Assembly (NCBI GenBank): GCA_902575095.1
Contig: CACGPY010000001.1
Span: 1-64,000, forward strand
Source of the DNA: an uncultured Pelagibacteraceae bacterium
GTDB lineage: Bacteria; Pseudomonadota; Alphaproteobacteria; Pelagibacterales; Pelagibacteraceae
Reading direction: 5' to 3'
DNA: 64,000 nt
The notes beneath the pieces are model-generated. The model was not told where the DNA came from, ran no database searches, and was given only the letters and a program-made list of their open reading frames with translations. The position numbers were made by a program, and so were the translations under genes. This document shows positions 50,865-61,700 of the stretch, piece after piece. How positions within the stretch are numbered: position 1 is the first letter of the stretch; every line of letters starts with the position of its first letter.

Positions 50865-51563
50865 ATGACTCAAACAATTGCTTTAGTAGATGATGATAGA
50901 AATATACTAACAAGTATAAGTATGGCTTTGGAAAGAGAAGGTTTCAAAGTTCAAACTTATATCGATGGAGAGTCTGCTTTAATTGGATTAACTAGAAACC
51001 CGCCTGACCTAGCAATTCTAGATATCAAAATGCCAAGGATGGATGGTGAAGAGTTGTTAAAAAAACTTAAAAAAAAAATGTCAATCCCAATAATCTTTTT
51101 AACATCAAAAGATGATGAAGTTGATGAACTGCTTGGTTTGAAATTAGGTGCTGATGACTTTGTCAAAAAATCTGGAGGTTTTTCTACTAAAGTTTTAATA
51201 GAAAGAATTAGAGTTCAATTAAGAAAAAAAACTAATACTGTTGATGATACAAAAAATATAATTAGTCATGGTAAATTAAAATTAGACCCTGCCCAGCTAG
51301 AATGTGAATGGAATGGAAAAGCTCTGCCAGATAAGCTGACCACTACAGAATTTTTAATTGTCAAAGAATTAGCTAAAAGACCAGGAGTTATAAAGGAAAG
51401 AGCTCACTTAATGGATATAGCTTATAAGGAAAATACAGAAATTGAAGACAGAACAATTGATAGTCATGTAAAAAGAATAAGAAAAAAGTTTAAGAGGGTA
51501 GACGAAAAATTTTCTGCAATTGAAACTAGATATGGAAGTGGGTATAGATGGAATGTTAGCTAA
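50865..51563 (+). CDS. chvI: OmpR-family response regulator ChvI
   Basis: A 232-residue regulator with a receiver domain (IALVDDDRNILTSISMALER, phospho-Asp in LAILDIKMPRMDGEEL) and a winged-helix domain ending in DRTIDSHVKRIRKKF and YGSGYRWN. The ALEREGF and LGADDFVKKSGGFS patterns fit alphaproteobacterial ChvI. The family responds to envelope or acid stress. The stop overlaps the kinase start by one base. Confidence 0.88.
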   Translation: MTQTIALVDDDRNILTSISMALEREGFKVQTYIDGESALIGLTRNPPDLAILDIKMPRMDGEELLKKLKKKMSIPIIFLTSKDDEVDELLGLKLGADDFVKKSGGFSTKVLIERIRVQLRKKTNTVDDTKNIISHGKLKLDPAQLECEWNGKALPDKLTTTEFLIVKELAKRPGVIKERAHLMDIAYKENTEIEDRTIDSHVKRIRKKFKRVDEKFSAIETRYGSGYRWNVS

Positions 51564-53083
51564 TGAAACAAAAAAAATCAGCTTCTATTTTAAAGAAGTT
51601 TTTAATAATTAACCTTACAGTTTTTTCCGTTTTAGGACTTTTTACAATTATATACCTAGAAGCAATCCTGCCAACCTTAGTAAAAGAAAGATCAGATAAT
51701 CATAAAATAGTCATTAATAATACTAAGGATAATCTCGAACGACTTAATATAGAATACACTAAAGAGGGAATTAGAGATTTTTTGCTCTCTACAAGATTTT
51801 TATTTCAAAGTTTAGACCGTGTTCAATTTTATGATTTATCTGGAAATCTTATAGGTGACACAAATATTTTAGATTTGGATCAAAGTGTTTTTACAGGCTC
51901 AGATATAATTTTTGAGGAAGCTTTGGGCAGTGAAACAATAACACCAGAAATTGAAGAGAGACTAGAGGAAGAGGAGATAGACGAAATTAAAGATATCATC
52001 ACAAATAAATATAATGATGAAGTAATGACATTAACTAACGATGAAAAAAATAATTTTTTTGTAAGCACATTAAGTAAAATTAAATTTTTAAATAATGATA
52101 TTGGATATATTGTAGTATCAGAACAAGCGAATGATATCTCTAATGCTGTAAGAGAGAGAAAAGCATTCATAATTAGAACAATGATTGCTGTTGCAATTGT
52201 GATTTTAATTTTTTCTTTATTTTTAAATAAATATATTCTTAAACCAATTGGACTTCTTGTAAAATTTAGTGATGGGATTAAAAAAAAATCTAATCAAACA
52301 ATTGATATTAATAAAGTTTTTGTAAGAGATGATGAAATTGGAAAATTAACACAATCAATTGACGAAATGACTAAGGAGTTACAACAACGAACTAATAGAG
52401 CAGAAACATTCTCAAATGATTTAGCTCACGAGATAAGAAATCCACTTGCATCTTTAAAAAGTGCTTCAGAACTTTTAGACAAAACTACTGAAAAGAATGA
52501 AGGCGATAAACTTTTAAAAATAATAAATCATGATGTTGAACGGATAGAAAGATTAATAACGGATTACACTCAAATGCTAAAAGATGAAGCGTCCTTATCT
52601 CGAGAGAAAATGAGTAAAATTAACTTAATTGAAATTATTAATGGTGTAGTGGAAGATTTTAATCAAGATCTAATTAACCAAAATAAAAAAATTGAGATAA
52701 GAGTTTTGAATAAAATTAAAAGTAAAAATGGATATTTTATCTTTGGTATTAGTAATAGAATAGAACAGGTTATCGCGAACTTGTTAGATAACTCTATTTC
52801 CTTCAGTAAAGATAATCAAAAAATTGAAATCAGTCTTGAAGAAACCTCAAGTAATCTATTACTATCCGTTAAAGATGAGGGCCCCGGTTTTGCTGAAACA
52901 TCACCTCAGAAAATCTTTAAACGTTTTTACAGCAACAGGCCCACAAGATTTGGAAAACATTCTGGCCTAGGCTTGAATATTGTAAAAAATATTGTCCAAT
53001 TACATAAAGGCACAATAGCAGCTTCAAATAGGTTGAATGCAAAAGGAGCACAGGTTGAGGTTTTACTTCCTAAATTGAGCTAA
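51563..53083 (+). CDS. chvG: sensor histidine kinase ChvG
   Basis: A 506-residue kinase with two membrane segments (about 12-35 and 205-225) enclosing a periplasmic sensor region, then HAMP (about 225-280), an H-box SNDLAHEIRNPLASLKSASE and ATPase motifs NLLDNSISFS, DEGPGFAE and HSGLGLNIVKNI. Pairing with ChvI by TAATG overlap supports the call. The hprK and PTS genes that often follow in relatives are replaced here by ahcY. Confidence 0.88.
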   Translation: MKQKKSASILKKFLIINLTVFSVLGLFTIIYLEAILPTLVKERSDNHKIVINNTKDNLERLNIEYTKEGIRDFLLSTRFLFQSLDRVQFYDLSGNLIGDTNILDLDQSVFTGSDIIFEEALGSETITPEIEERLEEEEIDEIKDIITNKYNDEVMTLTNDEKNNFFVSTLSKIKFLNNDIGYIVVSEQANDISNAVRERKAFIIRTMIAVAIVILIFSLFLNKYILKPIGLLVKFSDGIKKKSNQTIDINKVFVRDDEIGKLTQSIDEMTKELQQRTNRAETFSNDLAHEIRNPLASLKSASELLDKTTEKNEGDKLLKIINHDVERIERLITDYTQMLKDEASLSREKMSKINLIEIINGVVEDFNQDLINQNKKIEIRVLNKIKSKNGYFIFGISNRIEQVIANLLDNSISFSKDNQKIEISLEETSSNLLLSVKDEGPGFAETSPQKIFKRFYSNRPTRFGKHSGLGLNIVKNIVQLHKGTIAASNRLNAKGAQVEVLLPKLS

Positions 53084-53131
53084 CATTATTTCTTGCTATG
53101 GTTTATTTATGTTGATAATAACTCCTTCATT

Positions 53132-54421
53132 ATGGCTCAAGATTATAAAGTAAAAGACATCAGTCAGGCAAATTTCGGTAGAAAAGAAATTTCTCTGGCA
53201 GAAACTGAAATGCCAGGACTTATGGCTTTGAGGAAAGAGTATAAAGGTAAAAAACCTTTAAAGGGTGCAAGAATTCTAGGCTGTCTTCACATGACAATAC
53301 AAACCGCAGTTTTAATTGAAACTTTAGTTGAATTAGGAGCAGAAGTTAGATGGTCTTCATGCAATATTTTTTCAACGCAAGATCACGCTGCAGCAGCAAT
53401 AGCTAAAGCGGGTATTCCAGTATTTGCTTGGAAAGGTGAAACCGAAGAAGAGTACTGGTGGTGTGTTAAGCAAACTATTGAAGGAAAGAAAGATTGGAAA
53501 CCAAATATGATTTTAGACGATGGTGGTGATCTTACTGCCTTAATGCACAAGGAATATAAAAATTTATTAAAAGATGTTAAAGGAGTTTCAGAAGAAACTA
53601 CGACAGGAGTCTTAGCACTTAAAAAAATGGAGTCTAATAAAGAATTATTAATACCTGCTATAAATGTAAATGACTCAGTTACGAAATCTAAATTCGACAA
53701 CCTTTATGGTTGTAGAGAAAGTTTAGTAGACGGTATAAAAAGAGCTACTGATGTTATGATGTCAGGTAAAGTAGCCATTGTAGCTGGATTTGGGGATGTT
53801 GGTAAAGGAAGTGCAGCTTCATTACGTCAAGCAGGTGCAAGAGTTATGGTAACCGAGACAGACCCTATATGCGCGTTACAAGCTGCTATGGAAGGCTACG
53901 AAGTTGTTGTTATGGATGAAGCTATTAAAGACGCTGATATAGTTGTAACCGCTACAGGAAATAAAGATATAGTCACAGCAGATCATATGAGAAACATGAA
54001 AGACAGAGCAATACTTTGTAACATTGGTCACTTTGACAATGAAATTCAAGTTGAAGCATTGAAAAATTATAAGTGGGATGAGATAAAACCCCAAGTTCAT
54101 GAAATTGAACTGCCTAGTAAAAAAAGAATTATACTCTTAGCTGAAGGAAGATTAGTAAATTTAGGATGTGCTACAGGGCATCCTAGTTTTGTGATGAGTG
54201 CTTCATTCACAAATCAAGTTATTGCACAAATTGAATTATGGAATAATTCAGATAAATATGAGAAGAAAGTTTATGTACTTCCTAAACATCTTGATGAAAA
54301 AGTTGCAATGCTTCATTTAGAAAAAGTGGGAGCTAAATTGACAAAAATGTCAAAAGAGCAAGCCGATTATATTAGCGTTAAACCATCAGGACCATTTAAA
54401 CCAGATACTTATCGCTACTAA
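53132..54421 (+). CDS. ahcY: adenosylhomocysteinase
   Basis: About 429 residues. It cleaves S-adenosylhomocysteine to adenosine and homocysteine, relieving product inhibition of methyltransferases. [36 protein letters not shown], the NAD loop [20 protein letters not shown] and the final [13 protein letters not shown] are diagnostic. ATG 53132 ([10 protein letters not shown]) is chosen over a start at 53093 because homology begins there. The 48-base leader shows no recognisable SAH riboswitch. Confidence 0.97.
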   Translation: MAQDYKVKDISQANFGRKEISLAETEMPGLMALRKEYKGKKPLKGARILGCLHMTIQTAVLIETLVELGAEVRWSSCNIFSTQDHAAAAIAKAGIPVFAWKGETEEEYWWCVKQTIEGKKDWKPNMILDDGGDLTALMHKEYKNLLKDVKGVSEETTTGVLALKKMESNKELLIPAINVNDSVTKSKFDNLYGCRESLVDGIKRATDVMMSGKVAIVAGFGDVGKGSAASLRQAGARVMVTETDPICALQAAMEGYEVVVMDEAIKDADIVVTATGNKDIVTADHMRNMKDRAILCNIGHFDNEIQVEALKNYKWDEIKPQVHEIELPSKKRIILLAEGRLVNLGCATGHPSFVMSASFTNQVIAQIELWNNSDKYEKKVYVLPKHLDEKVAMLHLEKVGAKLTKMSKEQADYISVKPSGPFKPDTYRY

Positions 54422-54430
54422 CAGTAGCTA

Positions 54431-54883
54431 ATGATTGTTAAATCTTTAGACCATTTAAATCTAATATCTAAATCAATTTCGAAAAAGTTAGAAAATGGAG
54501 ATTGTATTTTCTTAATTGGTGAAATCGGTGTAGGGAAGACTACATTCACAAGATTTTTAATTAACAACTTACAAAATCAAAAAGGACTTAAAGAAACAGA
54601 AGTTTTGAGTCCTACATTTAACTTACTTTATGAATATGAAATTAAAGATCTTAAGATTATGCATTATGATCTTTATCGAATTAAAAAAGCCAATGAATTA
54701 GATCATCTTGGCATTTTTTCAGAAAATGAAAAAACAATTAAAATTATAGAATGGCCAGACTTAATTAAAACACCATTGACTAATAAATTAGAAATTCATT
54801 TAGAGTACGGAGAAAATGATAAGGAAAGAAAAATAAAAATAAATGGGGTAAACAAATGGAAAGATTTTAAAAATGAAATATAA
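54431..54883 (+). CDS. tsaE: tRNA threonylcarbamoyladenosine ATPase TsaE
   Basis: A 150-residue P-loop protein: Walker A GEIGVGKTTFTRFL, SPTFNLLYEYE and MHYDLYRIKKANELDHLGI, then IIEWPDL. It works with TsaB and TsaD in t6A synthesis; the short tsaB lies at 8541. The gene overlaps amgK by 11 bases, an order (tsaE-amgK-murU) common in Gram-negatives. Confidence 0.95.
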   Translation: MIVKSLDHLNLISKSISKKLENGDCIFLIGEIGVGKTTFTRFLINNLQNQKGLKETEVLSPTFNLLYEYEIKDLKIMHYDLYRIKKANELDHLGIFSENEKTIKIIEWPDLIKTPLTNKLEIHLEYGENDKERKIKINGVNKWKDFKNEI

Positions 54884-55835
54884 ATTGAAAAAAATTTCAG
54901 GAGATGCTTCATTTAGAGAATTTTATAGATTAAAAAAAAACAACAAAACCTCAATCATTGTCTCTGCTAAAAAAGAAAAATTTAAAAATCTTGCGGTATA
55001 TGTAGTGATAAATAATATTCTTAATCACAACAGGATTAATGCTCCAAAATTACTAAGCAATCATTATAAAGACGATATGATTGAAATATCTGATTTAGGC
55101 GAGAAATCTTTCTACGATCACATACTTTCAAAAAAAAATAAACTTAATAACTATAAATCATTAATAAAATTATTAATTAAGATACAAAAAATAAAAGTAA
55201 AAAAACTTTATAAATTTGAAAAGCTAAAAATTAAAATACCAAATTATACATTATCACATCTTCACAAAGAATCTGATTTGTTTTTTGATTGGTATTTAAA
55301 TTATGCTCTCAAAAAAAAAAAAATTAGTAAGATTAAAAAAATTCTTAAATCTGAATTAAATAAAATATATAAAAAATTAATTTTCAAAAATAATACATTC
55401 GTACATAGAGATTTTCATATTTCAAATATAATGATTAATAAAAACAAATTAGGAATAATTGATAGCCAAGATGCAATTATTGGAAATCCTTTGTACGATA
55501 TTGTATCCTTAATTGATGACGTAAGAATAAAATTACCGAGTCAATTACAAAATAAACTATTAGACTTTTACCATAAGAATTCAAAACTTAAAAACGATCA
55601 TATACAAAAATTAAAAAATGATTTTGATATTTTGTCAGTGCAAAGAAATCTAAAAATATTAGGAATATTCGTGCGTTTATACAAAAGAGATAATAAAAAT
55701 CATTATCTTAAATTTTTACCTTACACATGGGCGCTTATAGAAAAAAGATTGCAAAATCCAGCACTCAAAAATTTAAAATTATTATTTTATAAACACTTGT
55801 CTATTAAAAAACTTAAGAAATTAAATAAAATATGA
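54873..55835 (+). CDS. amgK: N-acetylmuramate/N-acetylglucosamine kinase AmgK
   Basis: A 320-residue aminoglycoside-phosphotransferase-fold kinase. GDASFREFYRL is the nucleotide loop, FVHRDFHISNIMI the catalytic loop and GIIDSQDAIIGNPLYDIVSL the metal-binding block. AmgK phosphorylates the anomeric position of MurNAc in the cell-wall recycling shunt to UDP-MurNAc. Assignment depends on coupling with murU, which starts 4 bases before its stop. The protein is extremely lysine-rich, as expected from AT bias. Confidence 0.85.
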   Translation: MKYKLKKISGDASFREFYRLKKNNKTSIIVSAKKEKFKNLAVYVVINNILNHNRINAPKLLSNHYKDDMIEISDLGEKSFYDHILSKKNKLNNYKSLIKLLIKIQKIKVKKLYKFEKLKIKIPNYTLSHLHKESDLFFDWYLNYALKKKKISKIKKILKSELNKIYKKLIFKNNTFVHRDFHISNIMINKNKLGIIDSQDAIIGNPLYDIVSLIDDVRIKLPSQLQNKLLDFYHKNSKLKNDHIQKLKNDFDILSVQRNLKILGIFVRLYKRDNKNHYLKFLPYTWALIEKRLQNPALKNLKLLFYKHLSIKKLKKLNKI

Positions 55836-56530
55836 ATATTAAATATGGAATGATTTTAGCAGCAGGCTTAGGAAAAAGAATGCAGCCTTTGACATTAAAA
55901 ACTCCTAAACCATTATTAGAAATAAATAATTATACATTATTAGAAAGAGCGATAAATTTATTGATCAGTCATGGTGTGCAAGAAATAAGTATTAATGTTC
56001 ATTATCTTCCTGATCAGATTAAATCATTTATTAATAGAAAGAAATTTAAAGTTAAGATCACAATTTCTAATGAAGAAAGTTTATTATTAGACACAGGCGG
56101 AGGTGTACTTAAAGGTACACAAAATTTTGGTGACAATCCTTTTTTTGTAATTAATCCAGATACTGTTTGGAGTAAGCATTATCTAGCAGAATTAAAGAGT
56201 CTAGAGGTTATTTATTTAAAGAATAATAAACCGACATTACTTTTAGTTAATAAGAAATTATCCATTGATCCTTCCTTTAAAGGAGATTTTAATTTAAATA
56301 ATGAAAAAATTTCTAAGGATAGCGAGAATCAATTTATTTTTACTGGATTACAAATTATTAACAGAAGTGTTTTCACGAATGAAAAATCAGAAGTTTTTTC
56401 ACTGAATAAAGTATGGAATAGATTGATAAAAGATAAAAACTTACTGGGCTTAGAAAGTAATCAAAAATTTTACCACTTAAACACTTCTCATATGTATAGG
56501 AAAATTAAAAGTCTTAATATTATTGATTAA
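55832..56530 (+). CDS. murU: MurNAc-1-phosphate uridylyltransferase MurU
   Basis: A 232-residue nucleotidyltransferase: MILAAGLGKRMQPLTLKTPKPLL is the UTP-binding signature, followed by LLDTGGGVLKG and VINPDTVW. With AmgK it converts recycled MurNAc to UDP-MurNAc, bypassing de novo MurA/MurB. It overlaps the convergent gpmA by 11 bases. Confidence 0.88.
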   Translation: MNIKYGMILAAGLGKRMQPLTLKTPKPLLEINNYTLLERAINLLISHGVQEISINVHYLPDQIKSFINRKKFKVKITISNEESLLLDTGGGVLKGTQNFGDNPFFVINPDTVWSKHYLAELKSLEVIYLKNNKPTLLLVNKKLSIDPSFKGDFNLNNEKISKDSENQFIFTGLQIINRSVFTNEKSEVFSLNKVWNRLIKDKNLLGLESNQKFYHLNTSHMYRKIKSLNIID

Positions 56531-57239
56531 AAATTATATCTCTAGCTCTGGACTTGTCTAAATAATAATATTTTTCAATTTTTAAATTATTTACAAATTT
56601 AATTAACAGCGGATTACCTGTTGGTATTTCTAATTCATTTATTTTTGTATCTGAAATATTAAATAAATATTTACATAAAGCTCTTAGAGAGTTTCCATGA
56701 GCTGAAATTAAAATATTCTTATTTTCTAAAAGATTTTTCTTAATTTCATCTTCATAAAAAGGTACTACCCTGTCATATGTGCTTTTTAAAGACTCAGTAA
56801 ATGGGATCATTCCCACAGGTATACTAGCATTCAGTGGACTGAATAGATTTAGGTATTCACTTTTTTCCTCCATTGGAGGAGGAGCTACATCCCAGGATCT
56901 CCTGTACTTTTTGAATTGCTCTTCACCAATTTTATTCTTTGTTTCTTCTTTGTTTAAACCCGTCAAAGATCCATAATGCCTTTCATTAAGTTGCCAAGCA
57001 GTATTGAATTTAAGTTCTAGGTTATTTTTTTTAAGAATAGTTGTTAGAGTTTTAATCGCCCTTTTTAAATACGACGTATAAGATATATCTATGTTAATGT
57101 TTAAATCTTTTATAATTTGACCTGATTTTTCTGCTTCCAAGACCCCTTTATCTGAAAGATCTACATCTACCCAACCTGTAAACCTATTTTCTGCATTCCA
57201 AACACTTTGTCCATGTCTTGTGAGAATTAATTTAGTCAT
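56520..57239 (-). CDS. gpmA: 2,3-bisphosphoglycerate-dependent phosphoglycerate mutase
   Basis: A 239-residue glycolytic/gluconeogenic enzyme interconverting 3- and 2-phosphoglycerate. The phospho-His is in LILTRHGQSVWNAENRF, NERHYGSLTGLNKEET is the second signature and ISAHGNSLRALCKYL carries the other catalytic His. Length matches the dPGM family. The start codon lies inside a 25-base inverted repeat shared with the leader of the divergent VanZ-like gene. Confidence 0.95.
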   Translation of the reverse strand: MTKLILTRHGQSVWNAENRFTGWVDVDLSDKGVLEAEKSGQIIKDLNINIDISYTSYLKRAIKTLTTILKKNNLELKFNTAWQLNERHYGSLTGLNKEETKNKIGEEQFKKYRRSWDVAPPPMEEKSEYLNLFSPLNASIPVGMIPFTESLKSTYDRVVPFYEDEIKKNLLENKNILISAHGNSLRALCKYLFNISDTKINELEIPTGNPLLIKFVNNLKIEKYYYLDKSRARDIIFNQ

Positions 57240-57261
57240 AATAGTTAAAATAGCTATTATG
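57237..57261. repeat. inverted repeat at the gpmA start
   Basis: CATAATAG and CTATTATG, 8-bp perfect arms separated by 9 bases, in the 40-base divergent region between gpmA and the VanZ-like gene. The left arm includes the gpmA ATG. It could be an operator or a pair of -10-like elements; there is no T-tract. Confidence 0.5.
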
Positions 57262-57279
57262 TACTATATTTAATCATTA

Positions 57280-57675
57280 ATGAAAAATACTATATTTAAA
57301 TTAACAGAGTATGTTTACTATTTTTCATTATTAGCTTTACTTATTCTATATTTATTTCCTGGAAGTTTAATAGGATATTTTTTATATGGCAACTTAGGCC
57401 AACAACCAAATTTAATAACCAATCCAATTGGAGCATCTATAAACCATTTAATTTTTTTTTCTTATATTACTGTATTAGCAATAATAGTCAGATTAAGAAT
57501 TAAAAATATTTTTACTAATTATCTATTTATTCTATTTATTTCCTTTATATTAGAAATTTTTCACTTAATAGTTCCTAACAGGGCTTTTGAATTGTACGAT
57601 TTAATAGCTAATTTTACTGGAGTAGTTATAATTTTATTAATTAATAGTTTTATAAAATGGCTAAATTATCTTTAA
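57280..57675 (+). CDS. VanZ-like small membrane protein
   Basis: A 131-residue protein with four hydrophobic segments, the VanZ-like layout. SINHLIFFSYITVLAI and the late LIVPNRAFELYDLIANFTG are typical of this family (Asn-x-x-Gly near the last helix). Family members have been linked to glycopeptide resistance, but most, including this one, have no assigned function. It overlaps the next gene by 19 bases. Confidence 0.72.
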   Translation: MKNTIFKLTEYVYYFSLLALLILYLFPGSLIGYFLYGNLGQQPNLITNPIGASINHLIFFSYITVLAIIVRLRIKNIFTNYLFILFISFILEIFHLIVPNRAFELYDLIANFTGVVIILLINSFIKWLNYL

Positions 57676-58160
57676 TATTAATTATAACGTTTTTCTTAGC
57701 TCAAACATTAAACAGTACAGAAATTTATGGGGTACCAAAAATAATTGATGGCGACACTCTGCATATTAATAATAAAAAAATAAGGCTAGAAGGGATTGAT
57801 GCCCCAGAAATTAAACAACAATGTAAAAAACCATTTTTAAAAATTTCTGCGATAATTGGTTTTGAATTTAATAAAAATTATTCATGTGGCGTCGTAGCAA
57901 AAAAAAAATTAATAGATAAAATCAATTTTTCAAAAATAAAATGCATAACTTCATCAAAGGACAGGTACAAAAGATTTTTAGCCACTTGTTACAAGGATAA
58001 AATTAATCTTAACAAATGGATGGTAAGGAACGGTAATGCAGTAGCGTATAAAAGATATTCAAAGGATTATGTGAGAGATGAGGCTTACGCAAAAGAAAAT
58101 AAGCTCGGCGTATGGGAAGGATCTTTTATGATGCCAGAAAAGTGGAGAAAGCTTAATTAA
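57657..58160 (+). CDS. secreted thermonuclease-family (SNase) protein
   Basis: A 167-residue protein with an N-terminal signal segment (MAKLSLILIITFFLAQTLNS) and an SNase-like domain: PKIIDGDTLHINNKKIRLEGIDAPE, then KDRYKRFLATCY and NGNAVAYKRYS, ending EAYAKENKLGVWEGSF. The Asp, Arg and Glu positions of the staphylococcal nuclease site appear conserved. It may degrade extracytoplasmic nucleic acid for nutrients. It overlaps the VanZ-like gene. Confidence 0.9.
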   Translation: MAKLSLILIITFFLAQTLNSTEIYGVPKIIDGDTLHINNKKIRLEGIDAPEIKQQCKKPFLKISAIIGFEFNKNYSCGVVAKKKLIDKINFSKIKCITSSKDRYKRFLATCYKDKINLNKWMVRNGNAVAYKRYSKDYVRDEAYAKENKLGVWEGSFMMPEKWRKLN

Positions 58161-58180
58161 TTTCTAGTATAAATTAGTAA

Positions 58181-58780
58181 GTGATTCATTTTAAAAAAAT
58201 TATATTAATTTTAATTTTATTTATTCTTAGCGCATGCTCTTCGATCCCAAAAAATACACAAAATAGTTGTGCAATTTTTGAGGAAAGATATCTTTGGTAT
58301 AAACATGCAAAAGCATCGTACGAAAGATGGGGAGCACCTATTCATTTACAATTAGCCTTTGTCAAAAAAGAAAGTGATTTTAATTGGTTAGCTAAGCCAC
58401 CACGAAAAAAATTATTTAAAGTTATTCCTTTCAAGAGACCTTCAAGTTCATTTGGATATTCTCAAGCAGTTAAAGGAACATGGGAACAATATAAAACAGA
58501 AACTAATAGTCCTTTAGCTACAAGAGCTAGATTTAAAGACTCAGTTGATTTTATAGGTTGGTACATTCATAAGACTAATAAGATTTTAAAAATTTCTAAG
58601 AAGGATCCATATAAGCAGTATTTAGCTTATTATAAAGGATGGGGTGATTATAAAAATTATTCAAAAGATAAGAAAGCTATTATCTTTGCAAAATCAGTTA
58701 AGGATATGGCAAACAAATATAGAAAACAACTAACACTCTGTAAGAAAAATTTAGATAAAAATAAATATATTATTTTTTAA
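58181..58780 (+). CDS. SLT-like (lytic transglycosylase family) lipoprotein
   Basis: A 199-residue protein starting at GTG 58181. The N-terminus is a lipoprotein signal with lipobox LSAC. The body has an SLT/lysozyme-like pattern: LQLAFVKKESDFNW with the candidate catalytic Glu, SSFGYSQAVKGTWEQYK and YLAYYKGWGDYKN. It probably cuts or binds peptidoglycan at the envelope. It overlaps the convergent RND gene by 11 bases. Confidence 0.82.
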   Translation: MIHFKKIILILILFILSACSSIPKNTQNSCAIFEERYLWYKHAKASYERWGAPIHLQLAFVKKESDFNWLAKPPRKKLFKVIPFKRPSSSFGYSQAVKGTWEQYKTETNSPLATRARFKDSVDFIGWYIHKTNKILKISKKDPYKQYLAYYKGWGDYKNYSKDKKAIIFAKSVKDMANKYRKQLTLCKKNLDKNKYIIF

Positions 58781-61700
58781 GTTGCCTATTTAGATCAATT
58801 TCTACCGCATCAATTCTCTTGGTATTTTTTCCTACAATTGTATAGATCGTGGGAATTACATAAAGTGTAAAGAAAGTAGAAAAAAGCATTCCACCAAATA
58901 TAGTTATCCCTACCGTAAGTCTGCTTGCTGCACCTGGGCCAGTTCCAAGAATTAAAGGCAAGACACCTATGATTGTAGATAAACTTGTCATAAGTATGGG
59001 TCTTAATCTTATTGCCGCTGATTCAAATACAGCAACTTCTAAATTCTTACCTTCTTTTCTCAATTGATTAGCAAATTCGACAATTAGAATTCCATTTTTT
59101 GCGGACAATCCTATTAGAATTATGAGAGCTATTTGGCTGTAAACGTTTAGAGATGAACCGACCACTAGTAAACCCAATAAACCACCAAGTATAGCCATTG
59201 GAACAGTTAGCATAATTGTAAATGGATGTTTCCAACTTTCAAACTGTGCGCTCATAGCTAGATAAGCAGTTATCAAAGCAAGTGCAAAAATTACATACAA
59301 TTCAGTGTTAGTTTTTTTATATTCCTCGCTTTCACCCTTGTAAGCTATTTTGGCTTGAGGAGTATTTTGTTCAACTACTCCAACTAAAAATTTAAGCGCT
59401 TCATCCAGTGAATAGTCACCAACTAATCTTGCTGAAATAGTTACAGCCTTTTGCCTATTATATCTTGCAAGGAAAGGTGATTGACCTTCCTCATCATATG
59501 CTACTAGATTAGAGATTGATACAAGTTTATTATTGTTCTTTGATCTAACAAAAACTTTACTTATGCTATCAGGCTCCTGTCTATCTTTAATATCTCCTTG
59601 TAGAATAATAGAATATTCTTTACCGTCTCTAGTAAAATTTGTTACCCTTCTTGATCCGAAAATTGTTTCAATAGTTTTGCCTATATCCTCCGTTGAAACT
59701 CCAAGGTCAGCAGCTTTCTTTTGATCAATTTTAACATTTAATTGAGGCTTGTTTAGATCGAAGTCATCTTCTATCGAAGTGAGTCCTGGATTTTTTCTTG
59801 CCTCTTTTTTAATGATTTCTTTCCATTCAATAAGTTGATCATATGTATTTCCTAAAATAACAAATTGCACAGGGCTCTCAATTCCTCCTGTTCTTATTCC
59901 TTGAGGCATAATTGGAAAAGCTAATACACCCGGTACTTTTGAAATTTCCCCAAAAGATTCTCTCATTATTTCAACACCGTGACGATCTCTTTTTTTCCAA
60001 GGCTCAAGCAGTACAATAATAAAACCGCTATTAACTTGTTTTGCAGATTTACCAAACCCCGGCACTCTCATAATCAATTTTCTGTACTCACCTTTACCTA
60101 CATTAGGTAATAAAAGACCTTCAATTTCCTCAGCTCTGTCTTTCGTAAAATTAAAGCCGGAACCTTGAGGCGCTTTTACGATTATAAAGAACGCCCCTCT
60201 ATCTTCAGGAGCAATTAATTCTTTTTTTGTAAAATTGAAAAAAAATAGAGTTAAAGCTAATGTAGCTAAGAGAAAGATTGTTATCGTTGTCCTTTTTTTG
60301 ATCCAACCTAGCAAAGATATCTTATATAGATAAGTTAAATTTTTTAAAAATTTCTCAAATTTTAAAACTATTTTTGACTTATTCATATTTTGCTTAAGAA
60401 ATTTACTTGCCAACATCGGGCTCAGAGATAAAGCCACAAAACTTGATATAATGACAGCGGCTGCAAGTGTGATTGCAGTTTGTGTAAATAGTACACCTGT
60501 AATACCTTTAATAAAAATTAAGGGAACAAAGACAGCAACTAAAACAACTGTTGTAGCGATAATTGCGAATGAAACTTGCTTGGCTCCTTTAAATGCTGCA
60601 ACAAGAGGTGTATCCCCTAACTCTATTCTTCTTACAATATTTTCTAACATTACAATCGCATCATCTACAACAATTCCAATGGCCAACACTAAAGCCATAA
60701 GAGTAAAGAGATTGATTGAAAAATCAAAAATATAAATTGCTAAAAAAGTTGAAATTAATGAAACAGGTAAAGCTACCAAAGGAACCACTAGGGCTCTTAT
60801 ATTTCCCAAAAAAAGGTAAATAATTGTAGTTACTAAAATTAAAGCAATAAAAAGAGTTTTATAAACTTCTTTAATGGCAGCTTTAATATAATTACTTCTA
60901 TCAAATGAAACTTCTAAAGTTGTATTCGGGGGCAAGCTAGGTTTGAGCTCTTTAATTTTCTTTTTAATTCCATCAGCAACAGCAATAGTGTTAGCATCTG
61001 ATTGCTGGTAAATTCCTATTCCCACTACTTGCTTTCCGTTTCCTTTAAATAAAGTACGTGTGGACTCTGCACCAAGCTCAACTCTTGCTACATCAGAAAG
61101 TGCAATAATTGATCCGTCAGTTGCTCTTTTAAGTGGTAAGTTTTTATAATTTTCTAAATTACTGTAGGCTTTATTTAACTTAATAGTTAGATCAATATCT
61201 TTTGATTCTATTCTCCCTGCTGGAAATTCTACATTTTCTTTTCTTAGTACATTTTCAACTTCTTCAGTTGTTAAATCTCTTGCAGCAAGTGCAATAGGGT
61301 CCAACCAAATCCTCAGTGATAATTCTCTTTGACCACCAAGTCTAACTCGACCTACTCCATCAACTGTAGAAAATGTATCCGTTAAATATCTATCTGCGTA
61401 GTCAGTTAGTTCCAAGTCAGACATAGTTTCAGAATTAAAAGATAACCACATTGTTGTACGCATACCTGCACTTTGTTTAAATATTTCTGGTTGTTCAGCT
61501 CCTTCTGGTAAGTTATCTAAAACTCGAGACACAGAACTTCTAACATCATTAGCAACATCATCTAAATCTAAATCAGTTTCAAAAGTTAGAGTAATTCTTG
61601 AACTTTCATCTTCGCTGAAAGAGTCAATAGTCTCTAATCCTGGAGTTCCTCCAACAAAATCTTCAATTTTTTGTGTAATTTGTGTGTCAACTATTTCAGC

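Noticed and set aside
53084-53131. SAH riboswitch before ahcY
   Set aside because: The 48-base leader is too short and shows no GC-rich paired elements.
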